DNA of 64,000 bases from Hyphomonadaceae bacterium BL14 (GCA_027627705.1 CP091242.1:110075-174074); one strand, 5' to 3'. Shown: positions 9,790 through 23,673, counted from the first letter of the stretch. The notes: generated from the letters alone by a model not told the origin. Program-made: numbers and translations.

Positions 9790-11360
9790 TGAGCATGAAC
9801 GCACAAGGCCGCCCCTCCCGTCCGCTCCACGCCCATGATGCGGGTGCGTATCAGGACACGTTCTCCGGCTCGCGCGGGTTGGACCAGGCCGAGCCGCTGA
9901 TCTTTGAGCGCGGGCGTGTGGACGTGACGGGTGTGGATCTGCCCGACCCGACCGGCGCGCCATCGCGCATTGGCGGACTGGAGCGCAAGGCCGAGATTGG
10001 CCTGCCGGGTCTGGCCGAGCCTGAAACCATGCGCCATTACGTGCGGCTGAGCCGGAAGAATTACGCCATCGATCTGGGGCTTTATCCGCTGGGTTCGTGC
10101 ACCATGAAGCACAATCCGCGCCTGAATGAGAAAATGGCGCGCCTGCCGGGCTTTGGCGATATCCACCCGCTGCAGCCCCAGTCCACAGTTCAGGGCGCGC
10201 TGGAGCTGATCGGTGAGCTGGCACACTGGCTGATGGTCCTGACCAACACGCCGTGCGTGGCGATGAGCCCGAAGGCCGGTGCCCATGGCGAGTTGTGCGG
10301 CATGATGGCGATCCGTGCGGCGCTGGACGCGCGCGGCGAAACCGGACGCCGGCGTGTGCTGGTGCCCGAAAGCGCCCATGGCACCAACCCGGCCACCGCC
10401 GTGCAGTGCGGCTTCTTCTGCGACGAGATTCCCGCCGACACTACGGGCCGCGTGGACATGGAGGCGTTCAAGGCCAAGCTGGGGCCTGACGTGGCCGCCA
10501 TCATGCTGACCAATCCCAACACGTGCGGATTGTTCGAGCGCGATATCAAGGAAATCGCCGACCTGATCCATGAGGCGGGCGGGTATTTCTATTGCGACGG
10601 CGCGAACTTCAACGCCATCGTGGGCCGCGTGCGGCCGGGCGATCTGGGCATCGATGCGATGCACATCAATCTGCACAAGACCTTCTCGACTCCCCATGGC
10701 GGCGGCGGTCCGGGCTCGGGTCCCACCGTGTTTTCGCAGGCGCTCGCGCCCTTCGTGCCCGTGCCTTTCGTGGTGCGTGAGGGCGAAACCTGGCACCTGG
10801 TGGAGCACGAGCACGAAGCCGAGGGTCAGCCCTTCGGCCGCATGGTCGCCTTCCACGGCCAGATGGGCATGTTCACGCGGGCGCTGAGCTACATGATGAG
10901 CCACGGCTCGGACGGCCTCAGACAGGCCGCCGAGGATGCGGTATTGAACGCCAACTACGTGCTGGCGCGCCTGCGCCATGTGATGACGGCGGCGTTCGAC
11001 GGTACCTGCATGCACGAAGCCCTGTTCGATGACCGCTTCCTGAAAGGCACGGGCGTGTCCACCCTGGATTTCGCCAAGGCGATGATCGACGAGGGCTATC
11101 ACCCGATGACCATGTACTTCCCGCTGGTGGTCCACGGTGCCATGCTGATCGAGCCGACCGAAACCGAAAGCAAGGCCTCGCTGGACCGGTTTTGCGATAC
11201 GCTGGAAGGACTTGCCCTGGCCGCCAAGGCCGGCGAGGCCGAGCGCTTCACCGCTGCGCCGCGCCATGCGCCGGCCAAGCGCCTGGACGAGACACGCGCT
11301 GCGCGCAGCCCGGTCCTGCGCTGGAGTCCGCCGGCGCAAACGCCGCAGGCGGCCGAGTAA
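9789..11360 (+). CDS. gcvPB: Glycine dehydrogenase (decarboxylating) subunit 2, split P protein
   Basis: A 523-residue C-terminal-half P protein carrying the PLP lysine in HINLHKTFSTPHGGGGPG. Other signatures are YPLGSCTMKHNPRLNE, PESAHGTNPATAV, MLTNPNTCGLFE and FDGTCMHEALFDD. It pairs with subunit 1 to form the P protein of the glycine cleavage complex. It is the last gene of the riboswitch-controlled operon. The final 30 residues are rich in Ala, Arg and Pro and are probably disordered. Confidence 0.97.
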   Translation: MSMNAQGRPSRPLHAHDAGAYQDTFSGSRGLDQAEPLIFERGRVDVTGVDLPDPTGAPSRIGGLERKAEIGLPGLAEPETMRHYVRLSRKNYAIDLGLYPLGSCTMKHNPRLNEKMARLPGFGDIHPLQPQSTVQGALELIGELAHWLMVLTNTPCVAMSPKAGAHGELCGMMAIRAALDARGETGRRRVLVPESAHGTNPATAVQCGFFCDEIPADTTGRVDMEAFKAKLGPDVAAIMLTNPNTCGLFERDIKEIADLIHEAGGYFYCDGANFNAIVGRVRPGDLGIDAMHINLHKTFSTPHGGGGPGSGPTVFSQALAPFVPVPFVVREGETWHLVEHEHEAEGQPFGRMVAFHGQMGMFTRALSYMMSHGSDGLRQAAEDAVLNANYVLARLRHVMTAAFDGTCMHEALFDDRFLKGTGVSTLDFAKAMIDEGYHPMTMYFPLVVHGAMLIEPTETESKASLDRFCDTLEGLALAAKAGEAERFTAAPRHAPAKRLDETRAARSPVLRWSPPAQTPQAAE

Positions 11361-11429
11361 CGGGCGCGGCGCCAGAGACACGGCGCCACAAATTCGCCCC
11401 GCGATCCGTTCACTGACTGCACAAACCGG

Positions 11430-11453
11430 CCCGGCCCCCTTGGTCAGGCCGGG
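11430..11453 (+). terminator. Possible intrinsic terminator after gcvPB
   Basis: CCCGGCC (11430-11436) can pair with GGCCGGG (11447-11453) around a ten-base loop, followed by TTTGG. The T run is short, so this is a weak candidate for the end of the gcv operon. Confidence 0.35.
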
Positions 11454-11523
11454 TTTGGCGCTCTAGATTGATGTCCCTCCCGTCAGTGACCGGCCGGGAC
11501 GCGGGAGCTGGAATGTGGTGGCG

Positions 11524-11805
11524 ATGAACGATCATCTCAACGGCTGGGGGAAAAACGGGGTTGTGCAGATCGTCCAGGCGGTGCTGCGCGCTATTGGCGT
11601 GGCCTTGGGCCTGTTCATGTTGGCCATTGCCATACCGTTGTTTTTCCTGCCTATTCCGCTCGGGCTGCCGCTCGCGATCCTGGCGCTGATCCTGTTGGCA
11701 GCCACCTCCAAGACCGCCCACCGCGCGATCACGGGCTGGTTGCGCCGCCATCCGAAAGTCTGGGAGAAGGTCAAGCATTTGTTTGACCGAGGCGAAAAGG
11801 ACTGA
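11524..11805 (+). CDS. Small two-helix membrane protein, unknown function
   Basis: A 93-residue protein. Two closely spaced hydrophobic stretches (about residues 16-37 and 40-57) are interrupted by FFLPIPLGLPLA, whose proline/glycine turn suggests a hairpin in the membrane. A basic C-terminal tail contains WLRRHPKVWEKVKHLFDRGEK. It resembles the general pattern of small PGPGW-type transmembrane proteins, but I cannot assign a family with certainty. A GTG three codons upstream (11515) is an alternative start. It is a short stand-alone gene between the gcv operon and a GST gene. Confidence 0.65.
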   Translation: MNDHLNGWGKNGVVQIVQAVLRAIGVALGLFMLAIAIPLFFLPIPLGLPLAILALILLAATSKTAHRAITGWLRRHPKVWEKVKHLFDRGEKD

Positions 11806-11850
11806 ATTTCGCCGGTCAGAAATTTAATTTAAGATCCAAGGGGTTCGCCC

Positions 11851-12474
11851 ATGACAATCATCCTGCACCATCTCGGTCAGTCGCGTTCCGAGCGCATTGT
11901 CTGGCTGCTGGAGGAGCTGGGGACCCCCTATGAGCTGGTCCGCCACAGCCGTGACCCGCAGACCCGTCTGGCACCCGCGGCGCTGGGGGATATCCATCCG
12001 CTGGGCAAGGCCCCGGTTCTGGTGTTCGACGATGGGCGCACGCTCGCCGAAACAGGTGCTATTGCGCAGTATTTACTGGAGAAATTCGATCTGGCGAACC
12101 GGCTTCATCCGGTTCCGGGCAGCGCGGCCTGGCCGGTATTTCTCGAATGGATGCACGCCAGCGAGGGCGCGGTCTTCCTGCCCTTCCTGATGAACGCGTA
12201 TCTGCGCCCCAGCGGGCTGATGGAGAGCCCGCTGGGGCAGTTCATGGCGGCCGAGCGGGCCAAGGTGCTGCGCCATGTGGAGGCTCACCTCAAACGCCAT
12301 AGCTGGTTTGCTGGCGAGGCGTTCAGCGCGGCGGACTGCCTGATGGGATTCCAGCTGGAAGCAGCAGAAAAAGCCGGTGTGATTTCAGAAGGTTCGTCCG
12401 TTCACGACTGGCTGACCCGCGCCCGCGCCCGGCCCGCCCACCAGGCGATGCGTCAGGTGACGGCGCAGGACTGA
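11851..12474 (+). CDS. Glutathione S-transferase family protein
   Basis: A 207-residue protein with a thioredoxin-fold N-terminal domain (TIILHHLGQSRSERIVWLLE, then HPLGKAPVLVFDDGRTLAET with the conserved cis-Pro and the ET glutathione-binding pair) and an all-helical C-terminal domain containing WFAGEAFSAADCLMGFQLE. These are standard soluble GST features. The active-site residue near the first helix is probably the Ser or Arg of QSRSER. The substrate cannot be predicted. It has its own AAGGGG ribosome binding site before the ATG at 11851 and no evident operon partner. Confidence 0.93.
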   Translation: MTIILHHLGQSRSERIVWLLEELGTPYELVRHSRDPQTRLAPAALGDIHPLGKAPVLVFDDGRTLAETGAIAQYLLEKFDLANRLHPVPGSAAWPVFLEWMHASEGAVFLPFLMNAYLRPSGLMESPLGQFMAAERAKVLRHVEAHLKRHSWFAGEAFSAADCLMGFQLEAAEKAGVISEGSSVHDWLTRARARPAHQAMRQVTAQD

Positions 12475-12550
12475 TTGACGGCTCCGCCTATCCCCACCCC
12501 ACACCCTCACTTGTCCCCTTCCCGTGGGGTCGTCTGGCACCTCTTTTCGG

Positions 12551-12628
12551 GTCGAAAACCGGCCTCTGAATGTCCAGAACCGGCCCTGAGGGGTTCAAAA
12601 CGGCCATTTTCGGGTTCAAGCGCACCGG
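12551..12628. repeat. Four degenerate ~20-bp tandem units
   Basis: The 165-base gap between the GST and helicase genes contains the recurring core TCxAxAACCGGCC at about 12552, 12573, 12594 and 12615 (AAAACCGGCC, GAACCGGCC, AAAACGGCC, CACCGG), spaced 20-21 bases. The copies are imperfect and the function is unknown. Confidence 0.45.
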
Positions 12629-12639
12629 ACGCCCTCACC

Positions 12640-15240
12640 TCACCCCATCGCTTCGCTGGCGAGCGCCGCGCTGGCGTCTTCCAGGATGGCGTCGCCGGCC
12701 TCGCCGAACACCGCCTCGCGCCCGACCTCGAGCATGACGGGGACGGCCAGCGGCGAGATTTTGGCGAGCGCCATGTGATCGACCCGGCCCGCGACTTTGG
12801 CGAGCCGGTCGGCGAGGCGGCGGATGTCCAGAAGGCCGGACGCGGCGTCCTGCCAGGCCGCTTCGAGCAGGATGTGGCCCGGCTCATGCTCGCGCAGGAC
12901 CTTGTAAATGAGGTCGGCGGAAAACGTGACCTGACGGCCGGTTTTCTCCTGACCGGGCAGGCGGCGCTCGATCAGGCCGGCGATCAGGGCGCAGTTGCGG
13001 AAGGTGCGCTGCATCAGCGCGCTTTCAGCCAGCCAGGCGTCGAGATCGTCGCCCAGCATGTCTTCGCTGAACAGGGCCGCCATATCGCAATCGGCCATGT
13101 CGGACAGGCCCCAGACCGCCAGCGCATATTCATTGGCGACAAAGCCCAGAGGCCGCTTGCGTGCCCGCTCCAGCCGGCGGGTCAGCAGCATGCCCAGGGT
13201 CTGGTGAGCCAGGCGGCCCTCGAACGGATAGCAGACCAGATAGAATTTGCCGCCGCGCGGGAAGGTCTCCACCAGCAGCCGGTCAGGCTCGGGCAGGCGC
13301 GAGCGCTCTTTCTGCAGGGCCAGCCACTCGCGCACCTGGGCGGGCAGGCCGTCCCAGGCGTCGGGCGTGTGGACCAGCTCGCGCACCCGCTCGGCCAGGA
13401 AGGTGGTGTAGGGAAATTTGCCGCCCTGCCAGCTGGGGATTTTCGGGTCGGTGCCGCTGGCGCGGCTGACCAGGCATTCGGTTCCGCTGACCCCTTCAAA
13501 GCGCAGCATCTGGCCGGCGAACAGGAAGGTGTCGCCGGGGGTGAGCTGGTCGGCAAACCATTCCTCCACCTGACCCAGGCGCGGGCCGCCGCCGCGCAGG
13601 GCAGGCGTGCGGGCGATTCCAGAAGCGGCGGGCAGGGGTGCCCCGGCGGCGTAGGACGGCGGGGCGGTGAGGCGCGCGGGCGCGGCGCGCTGGCTGAGGC
13701 TGGCGGTCTGCGGTGGAGGCGCTGGCGTGGTGGCACCCTTGCGCCCGGCGGCCAGGCGCACGTCCAGCATCGGGCTTTCGATGATCACGCCGATATTGAG
13801 CCGGTGGCGCTGGGCGGTGTCGCGATTGCGGGCGCGCCAGAGCCCGTCGCGCCCCTTCACGATGCGCCGGAACCGGTCATAGGAGCCCAGCGCATAGCCG
13901 CCCGTGGCCACGAACGCCAGCACCCGGTCAAACACATCGCGCTGAAGGCCCGCATAGGGCGCGGCCCGGCGCACCTCGTCATACAGCGCATCAGCCTCGA
14001 ACGGATCACCGCAGGCGCGGCCCATGACATGCTGGGCCAGCACGTCCAGCGCGCCGTCGCGCAAGGGTTCCCCGTCCAGCGCGCCGGCGTTCACCGCGTC
14101 GCGCGCGCAGGCGCATTCGAGGTGCTCGAACCGGTTGGTGGGGACCAGCACGGCACGCGAGGGCGCATCGAGCCGGTGATTGGCCCGGCCCAGGCGCTGC
14201 ATCAGGCGCGCGGCACCCTTGGGCGCGCCCATCTGGATGACCAGGTCCACATCGCCCCAGTCAATGCCGAGATCGAGGGTGGAGGTGCACACCACCGCGC
14301 GCAGTTTTCCCGCCGCCATGGCCGCCTCCACCTTGCGGCGCTGCTCCACCGACAGCGACCCGTGGTGCAGGGCGATGGGCAGGGCGTCCTCATTCACGCC
14401 CCACAGCATCTGGAACACGAACTCGGCCTGGGAGCGGGTGTTGACGAAGACCAGCGTCAGGCGCGCGTCGCGGATGCGGGCATAGACATCGTCAATGGCG
14501 TGGCGGCCCGAATGGCCCGCCCAGGGGATGCGCGCCGCGTCGGGGGTCATGATCTCGACCACCGGCGCGGCACCCGGCGCGCCCCGGATGATGCGGGCCT
14601 GACGGCTTTCGCTTGGGCTTTGACGCGCCAGCCAGCTTGCATGGCCCGCCTCATCCATCACGGTGGCCGACAGCCCCACCCGGCGCGCGTGCGGCGCGTA
14701 GGTGGACAGCGCCGCCAGACCCAGCGCCAGCAGATCGCCGCGCTTGCCCGGTGCCAGCGCATGCACCTCGTCAATGATCACGGCCCTGAGGTCGGCAAAG
14801 AACGCCGCACCGTTTTCCTGTGCACAGAACAGGGCGAGCTGTTCGGGCGTGGTCAGCAGCATGTCGGGCGGGGAGGCGCGCTGGCGGGTGCGGCGCGATG
14901 GCGGCGTATCGCCGGTGCGCGTCTCGATGCGCAGGTTCAAACCCATCTCCGCCACCGGATTGGTGAGATTGCGCGCCACATCATAGGACAGCGCCTTGAG
15001 CGGCGAGACATAAAGCGTGTGCAGGCGGTGCGGCCGGTCCGCGCCCGCGCCCTCGGTCAGGTCGGCCAGCTCGGTGAGGCTGCCCAGAAACCCGCCCAGC
15101 GTCTTGCCCGCGCCGGTGGGCGCGATCAGCAGCGCATCCTCGCCCGCCTGCGCCGCCGCCAGCATGTCCAGCTGATGGGCCCGCGGCGCCCAGCCACGCG
15201 CGTCGAACCAGGCTTCAAAACGGGCGGGCAGGGCGCTCAT
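12640..15240 (-). CDS. Lhr-type DEXH-box helicase (ligase-associated class)
   Basis: An 866-residue superfamily 2 helicase of the Lhr-Core type. Motif I is APTGAGKTLGGFL near residue 40, motif II is IIDEVHAL (DEVH box), motif III is LSATVMD. Domain 2 contains VFVNTRSQAEFVFQ, CTSTLDLGIDWGDVDLVIQ and LMQRLGRANHR (motif VI). The C-terminal half has the winged-helix and Lhr-specific domains. Bacterial members of this length are often called ligase-associated DNA damage response helicases because they sit beside an ATP-dependent ligase and the PdeM-like nuclease; neither is adjacent here. The start codon GTG/ATG region at 15240 begins MSALPARFEAWFDARGW, as in relatives. Confidence 0.92.
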   Translation of the reverse strand: MSALPARFEAWFDARGWAPRAHQLDMLAAAQAGEDALLIAPTGAGKTLGGFLGSLTELADLTEGAGADRPHRLHTLYVSPLKALSYDVARNLTNPVAEMGLNLRIETRTGDTPPSRRTRQRASPPDMLLTTPEQLALFCAQENGAAFFADLRAVIIDEVHALAPGKRGDLLALGLAALSTYAPHARRVGLSATVMDEAGHASWLARQSPSESRQARIIRGAPGAAPVVEIMTPDAARIPWAGHSGRHAIDDVYARIRDARLTLVFVNTRSQAEFVFQMLWGVNEDALPIALHHGSLSVEQRRKVEAAMAAGKLRAVVCTSTLDLGIDWGDVDLVIQMGAPKGAARLMQRLGRANHRLDAPSRAVLVPTNRFEHLECACARDAVNAGALDGEPLRDGALDVLAQHVMGRACGDPFEADALYDEVRRAAPYAGLQRDVFDRVLAFVATGGYALGSYDRFRRIVKGRDGLWRARNRDTAQRHRLNIGVIIESPMLDVRLAAGRKGATTPAPPPQTASLSQRAAPARLTAPPSYAAGAPLPAASGIARTPALRGGGPRLGQVEEWFADQLTPGDTFLFAGQMLRFEGVSGTECLVSRASGTDPKIPSWQGGKFPYTTFLAERVRELVHTPDAWDGLPAQVREWLALQKERSRLPEPDRLLVETFPRGGKFYLVCYPFEGRLAHQTLGMLLTRRLERARKRPLGFVANEYALAVWGLSDMADCDMAALFSEDMLGDDLDAWLAESALMQRTFRNCALIAGLIERRLPGQEKTGRQVTFSADLIYKVLREHEPGHILLEAAWQDAASGLLDIRRLADRLAKVAGRVDHMALAKISPLAVPVMLEVGREAVFGEAGDAILEDASAALASEAMG

Positions 15241-15409
15241 GGGACATGAGATAGCGCAAGGGGCGGGGAAAGGGGATGGGGGAGGAAGACTGATCAGACA
15301 CCCTCACGCCGGTTTTCCCGGAAGCCGCGACGCGGCGGTCCGGGACCCATCCCGCTGTGTTTGAACCGCCGCGACGGCGGACAAGATCGGTGGATGGGTC
15401 CCGGCTCTC

Positions 15410-15428
15410 CCCCGGATCAAGTCCGGGG
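15410..15428. repeat. CCCCGGA-TCAAG-TCCGGGG palindrome
   Basis: A perfect 7-bp inverted repeat around TCAAG. The related arrangement CCCGGA...CCCCGGC-CTTGA-GCCGGGG...TCCGGG occurs at 18040-18075 on the other side of lon, so these look like two copies of one short intergenic repeat family. Confidence 0.6.
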
Positions 15429-15483
15429 TCGGCCGGGACGGCAGTGTTGGAGACCCACCGCTGCACCTGCCCGCCCGGCCTGA

Positions 15484-15512
15484 CTTGAAGGGGCGGGTGC
15501 GGGGCTCCACTT
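15484..15512 (+). promoter_or_regulatory. Possible RpoH (sigma-32) promoter of lon
   Basis: CTTGAA (15484-15489), 15-base spacer, then CTCCACTT (15505-15512), close to the CTTGAA / CCCCATnT heat-shock consensus. It lies 88 bases upstream of the lon ATG. lon is a known RpoH target in proteobacteria, which supports the match, but no transcription start is visible from sequence. Confidence 0.45.
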
Positions 15513-15599
15513 GTGTCTGCACACGAAGCGGGCGACGCTGGCCCGCATGGCATGATGGCGCCCGGACGCGTATCGTCACGGGCGCGGAGAACCAAGCTG

Positions 15600-17999
<2,400 letters not shown>

Positions 18000-18039
18000 G
18001 CCGGGCTTCCCCGTAACGGCAGTCATCTCATGGTGCCGT

Positions 18040-18075
18040 CCCGGACGCCCCGGCCTTGAGCCGGGGTGATCCGGG
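18040..18075. repeat. Nested GC-rich palindrome between lon and mlaA
   Basis: CCCGGA (18040-18045) pairs with TCCGGG (18070-18075), enclosing CCCCGGC (18048-18054) and GCCGGGG (18060-18066) around CTTGA. It lies between convergent genes, so it could act as a bidirectional transcription end, but it has no T run and resembles the palindrome at 15410-15428. Confidence 0.55.
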
Positions 18076-18087
18076 TGCCGCCGCCCC

Positions 18088-18831
18088 CTAATCGCGTCCG
18101 GCTCTCGCCGCCTCGATCCGTTCGCGGCGCTGGGCGAGCCAGATCTCGCGCAGCAGGACATAGGGGTCTTGCGCCGTCCCGGCCTCGCGCTCGTCCGTGC
18201 CATCTTGCGCCATGCGCTCGAACGTTTCCTCCAACTCCAGCCGGATCTCGCCCACGCGCAGGACCCGTTCGGTCCAGCGTATGGCGTCATCGGGCTCGTG
18301 GGTGCTCCAGTTGAACGGGTGGGCGTAGCGGTCGGCGACGCGCCCGCCGGTATCACGCACCGTGGACGGCCCCAGGAAGGGCAGGACCACATAAGGGCCC
18401 TCGCCCACGCCCCAGACCGCCATCGTCTCGCCGAAATCGGCGTCGTGGCGTGGAACGCCTTCGCCGCCGGCCACATCGAACAGCCCGCCCAGACCCACCG
18501 TGGTATTGGCGGCGAAGCGGAAGGCGCTGTCGGCGGCGGGGCCGGGCTGGCCCTGCAGGATCAGATTGGCGAACACTACCGGCTCACGCAGGTTTCGCAG
18601 CACATTGCCGATACCGGCGCGCACAAAGCCCGGCGTGTAGTCGCGATAGGCGCGCGCCGCCGGGCCGACCACGGCACGGTCGGCCGCGACATTGAAGCCC
18701 AGCGTGGCGCGGTTGACCGGCTCGAACGGGTCATTGGCGTGGCCGGGTGCGCCATCGGGGGTGCCGGCGCAGGCCGACAGGCTCAAGGCGGTGGCAAGGG
18801 CGAGCATCAAAGCGGGCAGGGCGGGGCGCAT
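18088..18831 (-). CDS. mlaA: MlaA (VacJ) outer-membrane lipoprotein
   Basis: A 247-residue lipoprotein. The signal peptide ends in the lipobox SLSACAG. The mature protein has the MlaA signatures NDPFEPVNRATLGFN, YTPGFVRAGIGNVLRNL, NTTVGLGGLFDVA and YVVLPFLGPSTVRDTGG. MlaA extracts mislocalised phospholipids from the outer leaflet of the outer membrane and passes them to MlaC and the MlaFEDB transporter; those genes are not next to it here. The ATG at 18831 has GGAGACGCC upstream; a longer start would place 20 basic residues before the signal peptide. It ends convergent with lon. Confidence 0.95.
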   Translation of the reverse strand: MRPALPALMLALATALSLSACAGTPDGAPGHANDPFEPVNRATLGFNVAADRAVVGPAARAYRDYTPGFVRAGIGNVLRNLREPVVFANLILQGQPGPAADSAFRFAANTTVGLGGLFDVAGGEGVPRHDADFGETMAVWGVGEGPYVVLPFLGPSTVRDTGGRVADRYAHPFNWSTHEPDDAIRWTERVLRVGEIRLELEETFERMAQDGTDEREAGTAQDPYVLLREIWLAQRRERIEAARAGRD

Positions 18832-18978
18832 GGCGTCTCCGGTTGAAAAGGGTCGCGGACGGACAATCGGTCGCAGGTGGACATGGATCATATAAGACGC
18901 CGGTCAAGCTTTCGCTGATGCAGCGCATGTTCACCATCGTGTGCGCGGCGTGCCCGTTGAACCTGGACGGATAATCGC

Positions 18979-18994
18979 ATAAAGATATCTTTAT
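18979..18994. promoter_or_regulatory. Perfect 16-bp palindrome upstream of metF (putative SahR-type operator)
   Basis: ATAAAGATATCTTTAT is a perfect palindrome in an otherwise GC-rich region, 40 bases before the metF start. A TTGAAC at 18957-18962 lies at about -35 distance, so the palindrome would overlap the -10 region and a repressor here would block transcription. ArsR-family regulators of the methyl cycle (SahR-like) bind AT-rich palindromes before met genes in proteobacteria. The regulator identity is inference, as none is encoded nearby. Confidence 0.65.
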
Positions 18995-19034
18995 ATGGAC
19001 CGGCCTGCGCCGGGGAGTCTGACCGGAGCCGATC

Positions 19035-19925
19035 ATGTCTCAAGGGGATGTTGCAAATTCAGGCGCGCCGCGCGTTTCGTTCGAGTTCTTCCCGCCGAAG
19101 ACCGAGGACATGGAGACGCGGCTGTGGGAGTCCATTGGGCGGCTGGCGCCGCTGGGCCCGGCCTTCGTGTCGGTGACCTATGGCGCGGGCGGCTCGACGC
19201 GCGAGCGCACCCACCGCACGGTCAAGCGTATCGTGGAGGAAACCGATCTCCTGCCCGCGGCGCACCTGACCTGCGTCAGCGCCACCAGGGCCGAGATCAA
19301 TGACGTCATCCAGAGCTACTGGGATGCGGGCGTGCGCCATATCGTGTCGCTGCGCGGCGATCCGCCCGAGGGCATTGGTGAACGCTATGCGCCCCATCCG
19401 GGCGGCTATGAAAACGCGGCCGACCTGAGCGCGGGCATCCGCGCCATCGGCGATTTCGAGATCTCCGTGGGCTGCTATCCGGAAAAGCACCCGGAAAGCG
19501 CCAGCCTGCAGGCCGATATCGATCACCTGAAACGCAAGATCGACAATGGCGCGACCCGCGCGATCAGCCAGTTCTTCTTCGATGCCGGCGTGTTCCTGCG
19601 CTATGTGGATACGGTGCGCGCGGCGGGCATCACCATCCCCATCGTGCCGGGCATCATGCTGCAGCCCAATTTCAAGGGCCTCAAGCGCATGGCCAGGCTG
19701 TGCGGTGCCTCGATCCCCCAGCGTCTGGATGCTGTGTTCGACGGCATGGAGGGGGACGAGAAAACCCGCGAGCTGGTCACCGCCCATATCGCCGCTGATC
19801 TGTGCCATGCGCTCAAGGCAGGCGGCGTAGAGCAGTTCCATTTCTACACGCTCAACCGCGCCGAGCTGGCGCTGGCGACCTGCGCGCTGCTGGGCGTCAA
19901 ACCCGAACCGGCGAAGGCGGCCTGA
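19035..19925 (+). CDS. metF: 5,10-methylenetetrahydrofolate reductase
   Basis: A 296-residue MetF, standard bacterial length. Signatures are [13 protein letters not shown] (catalytic Glu region), [46 protein letters not shown], and [12 protein letters not shown]. It reduces 5,10-methylene-THF to 5-methyl-THF with FAD/NADH, supplying the methyl group for MetH. It lies four bases before the first half of metH, so metF-metH-metH form one operon behind the palindromic operator. The start ATG at 19035 follows GGAGCC. Confidence 0.96.
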   Translation: MSQGDVANSGAPRVSFEFFPPKTEDMETRLWESIGRLAPLGPAFVSVTYGAGGSTRERTHRTVKRIVEETDLLPAAHLTCVSATRAEINDVIQSYWDAGVRHIVSLRGDPPEGIGERYAPHPGGYENAADLSAGIRAIGDFEISVGCYPEKHPESASLQADIDHLKRKIDNGATRAISQFFFDAGVFLRYVDTVRAAGITIPIVPGIMLQPNFKGLKRMARLCGASIPQRLDAVFDGMEGDEKTRELVTAHIAADLCHALKAGGVEQFHFYTLNRAELALATCALLGVKPEPAKAA

Positions 19926-19929
19926 ACAC

Positions 19930-20991
19930 ATGACACGGCAAGATCGCATCAAGGCGCTCGAAGCGCTGGCACGGGACCGTATTCTGGTGCTCGACGGGGC
20001 CATGGGCACCATGATCCAGCGCCTGAAGCTGTCGGAAGAGGATTATCGCGGCGCGCGCTTTGCCGGCTGGAAGACGGCGGTGCAGGGCAATAACGATCTG
20101 CTCAATCTGAGCCGGCCCGACGCCATTCGCGACATCCACGCGGCCTATTTCGCGTCCGGATCGGACCTGGTGGAGACCAATACGTTTTCGGCCACCACCA
20201 TCGCCCAGGCCGATTACCATATGGAAGATATCGCCGCCGAAATTGCGAGCGAGGGCGCGCGCCTGGCGCGCGAGGCCGCTGACGCCGCCGAGGCCGAAAC
20301 CGGCCAGCCCAAGGCCGTTCTGGGTGCCATCGGGCCGACCAACCGCACGCTCTCGCTGTCGCCCGACGTGGAGGATCCCGGCTATCGCGCCGTGACCTTT
20401 GACGAGGTGCGCGAAACCTATGCCGAGCAGGCGAAAGCCATGGCGCCGTTCGTGGATTTCTTCCTGATCGAGACGATTTTTGACACCCTCAACGCCAAGG
20501 CGGCGATCAAGGCGCTTCTGGACCTGCGCGCCGAGGGCGGAGTGGACGCCGATATTCCGATCATGCTGTCAGGTACCATCACCGACGCGTCGGGCCGCAC
20601 CCTGTCGGGCCAGACCACCGAAGCCTTCTACAACTCCGTGCGTCATGCCCGGCCCTGGGCCATCGGGCTCAATTGCGCGCTGGGTGCCGACCAGCTGCGT
20701 CCCTATTTGGCCGAGATGAGCCGCATCGCCGAGACACGCGTCATCGCCTATCCCAATGCGGGCCTGCCCAACGCGTTCGGTGAATATGACGAGACGCCCG
20801 AAGAGACCGCCGGCTTCATCGGTGACTGGGCGCAATCGGGGCTGGTGAACATTGTCGGCGGGTGCTGCGGCACCACGCCTGAGCACATCGCCCGCATCGC
20901 CAGAGCCGCCTTCGCAGGCCGCCCGCGCGAGATCGCCAAACGCCCGCCCGCCATGCGGCTGTCGGGCCTAGAACCGTTTGAACTGGCATAA
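19930..20991 (+). CDS. metH: Methionine synthase, homocysteine-binding subunit (split MetH, N part)
   Basis: A 353-residue protein that equals the first domain of cobalamin-dependent MetH. It opens [18 protein letters not shown], and the zinc-binding cysteines are visible in GLNCALGAD and [12 protein letters not shown]. It activates homocysteine for methylation. In most bacteria this domain is fused to the rest of MetH; here it is a separate ORF ending in TAA four bases before the next ATG. The break falls precisely at the domain boundary, and both halves are intact, so it is a genuine split and not a frameshift. Split metH genes are known in Caulobacter and relatives. Confidence 0.95.
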   Translation: MTRQDRIKALEALARDRILVLDGAMGTMIQRLKLSEEDYRGARFAGWKTAVQGNNDLLNLSRPDAIRDIHAAYFASGSDLVETNTFSATTIAQADYHMEDIAAEIASEGARLAREAADAAEAETGQPKAVLGAIGPTNRTLSLSPDVEDPGYRAVTFDEVRETYAEQAKAMAPFVDFFLIETIFDTLNAKAAIKALLDLRAEGGVDADIPIMLSGTITDASGRTLSGQTTEAFYNSVRHARPWAIGLNCALGADQLRPYLAEMSRIAETRVIAYPNAGLPNAFGEYDETPEETAGFIGDWAQSGLVNIVGGCCGTTPEHIARIARAAFAGRPREIAKRPPAMRLSGLEPFELA

Positions 20992-20994
20992 TCG

Positions 20995-23673
<2,679 letters not shown>

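Larger units (their letters stand above)
15241..15599. other. Gene-free interval with palindromic elements before lon
   Basis: This 359-base stretch has no convincing ORF. It holds a perfect 13-bp inverted repeat, CCGGGACCCATCC (15340-15352) with GGATGGGTCCCGG (15392-15404), then a second palindrome CCCCGGA-TCAAG-TCCGGGG (15410-15428), and close to lon a heat-shock-like promoter. The palindromes resemble mobile-like intergenic repeats common in alphaproteobacterial genomes. They sit between divergently transcribed genes and are therefore not simple terminators. Confidence 0.7.

Noticed and set aside
9090..11381. A 763-codon open frame antisense to gcvPA and gcvPB
   Set aside because: Both sense genes are fully conserved and the antisense product is low-complexity, His/Arg/Gln-rich, typical of codon-bias shadow frames.
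12475..15249. A 924-codon open frame antisense to the Lhr-type helicase
   Set aside because: It mirrors the helicase gene and has no recognisable domain; in GC-rich genomes the antisense frame stays open because of third-position G/C bias.
15513..15599. 29-codon N-terminal extension of Lon
   Set aside because: The conserved Lon N-terminus starts at the ATG at 15600 and the extension lies in the promoter region.
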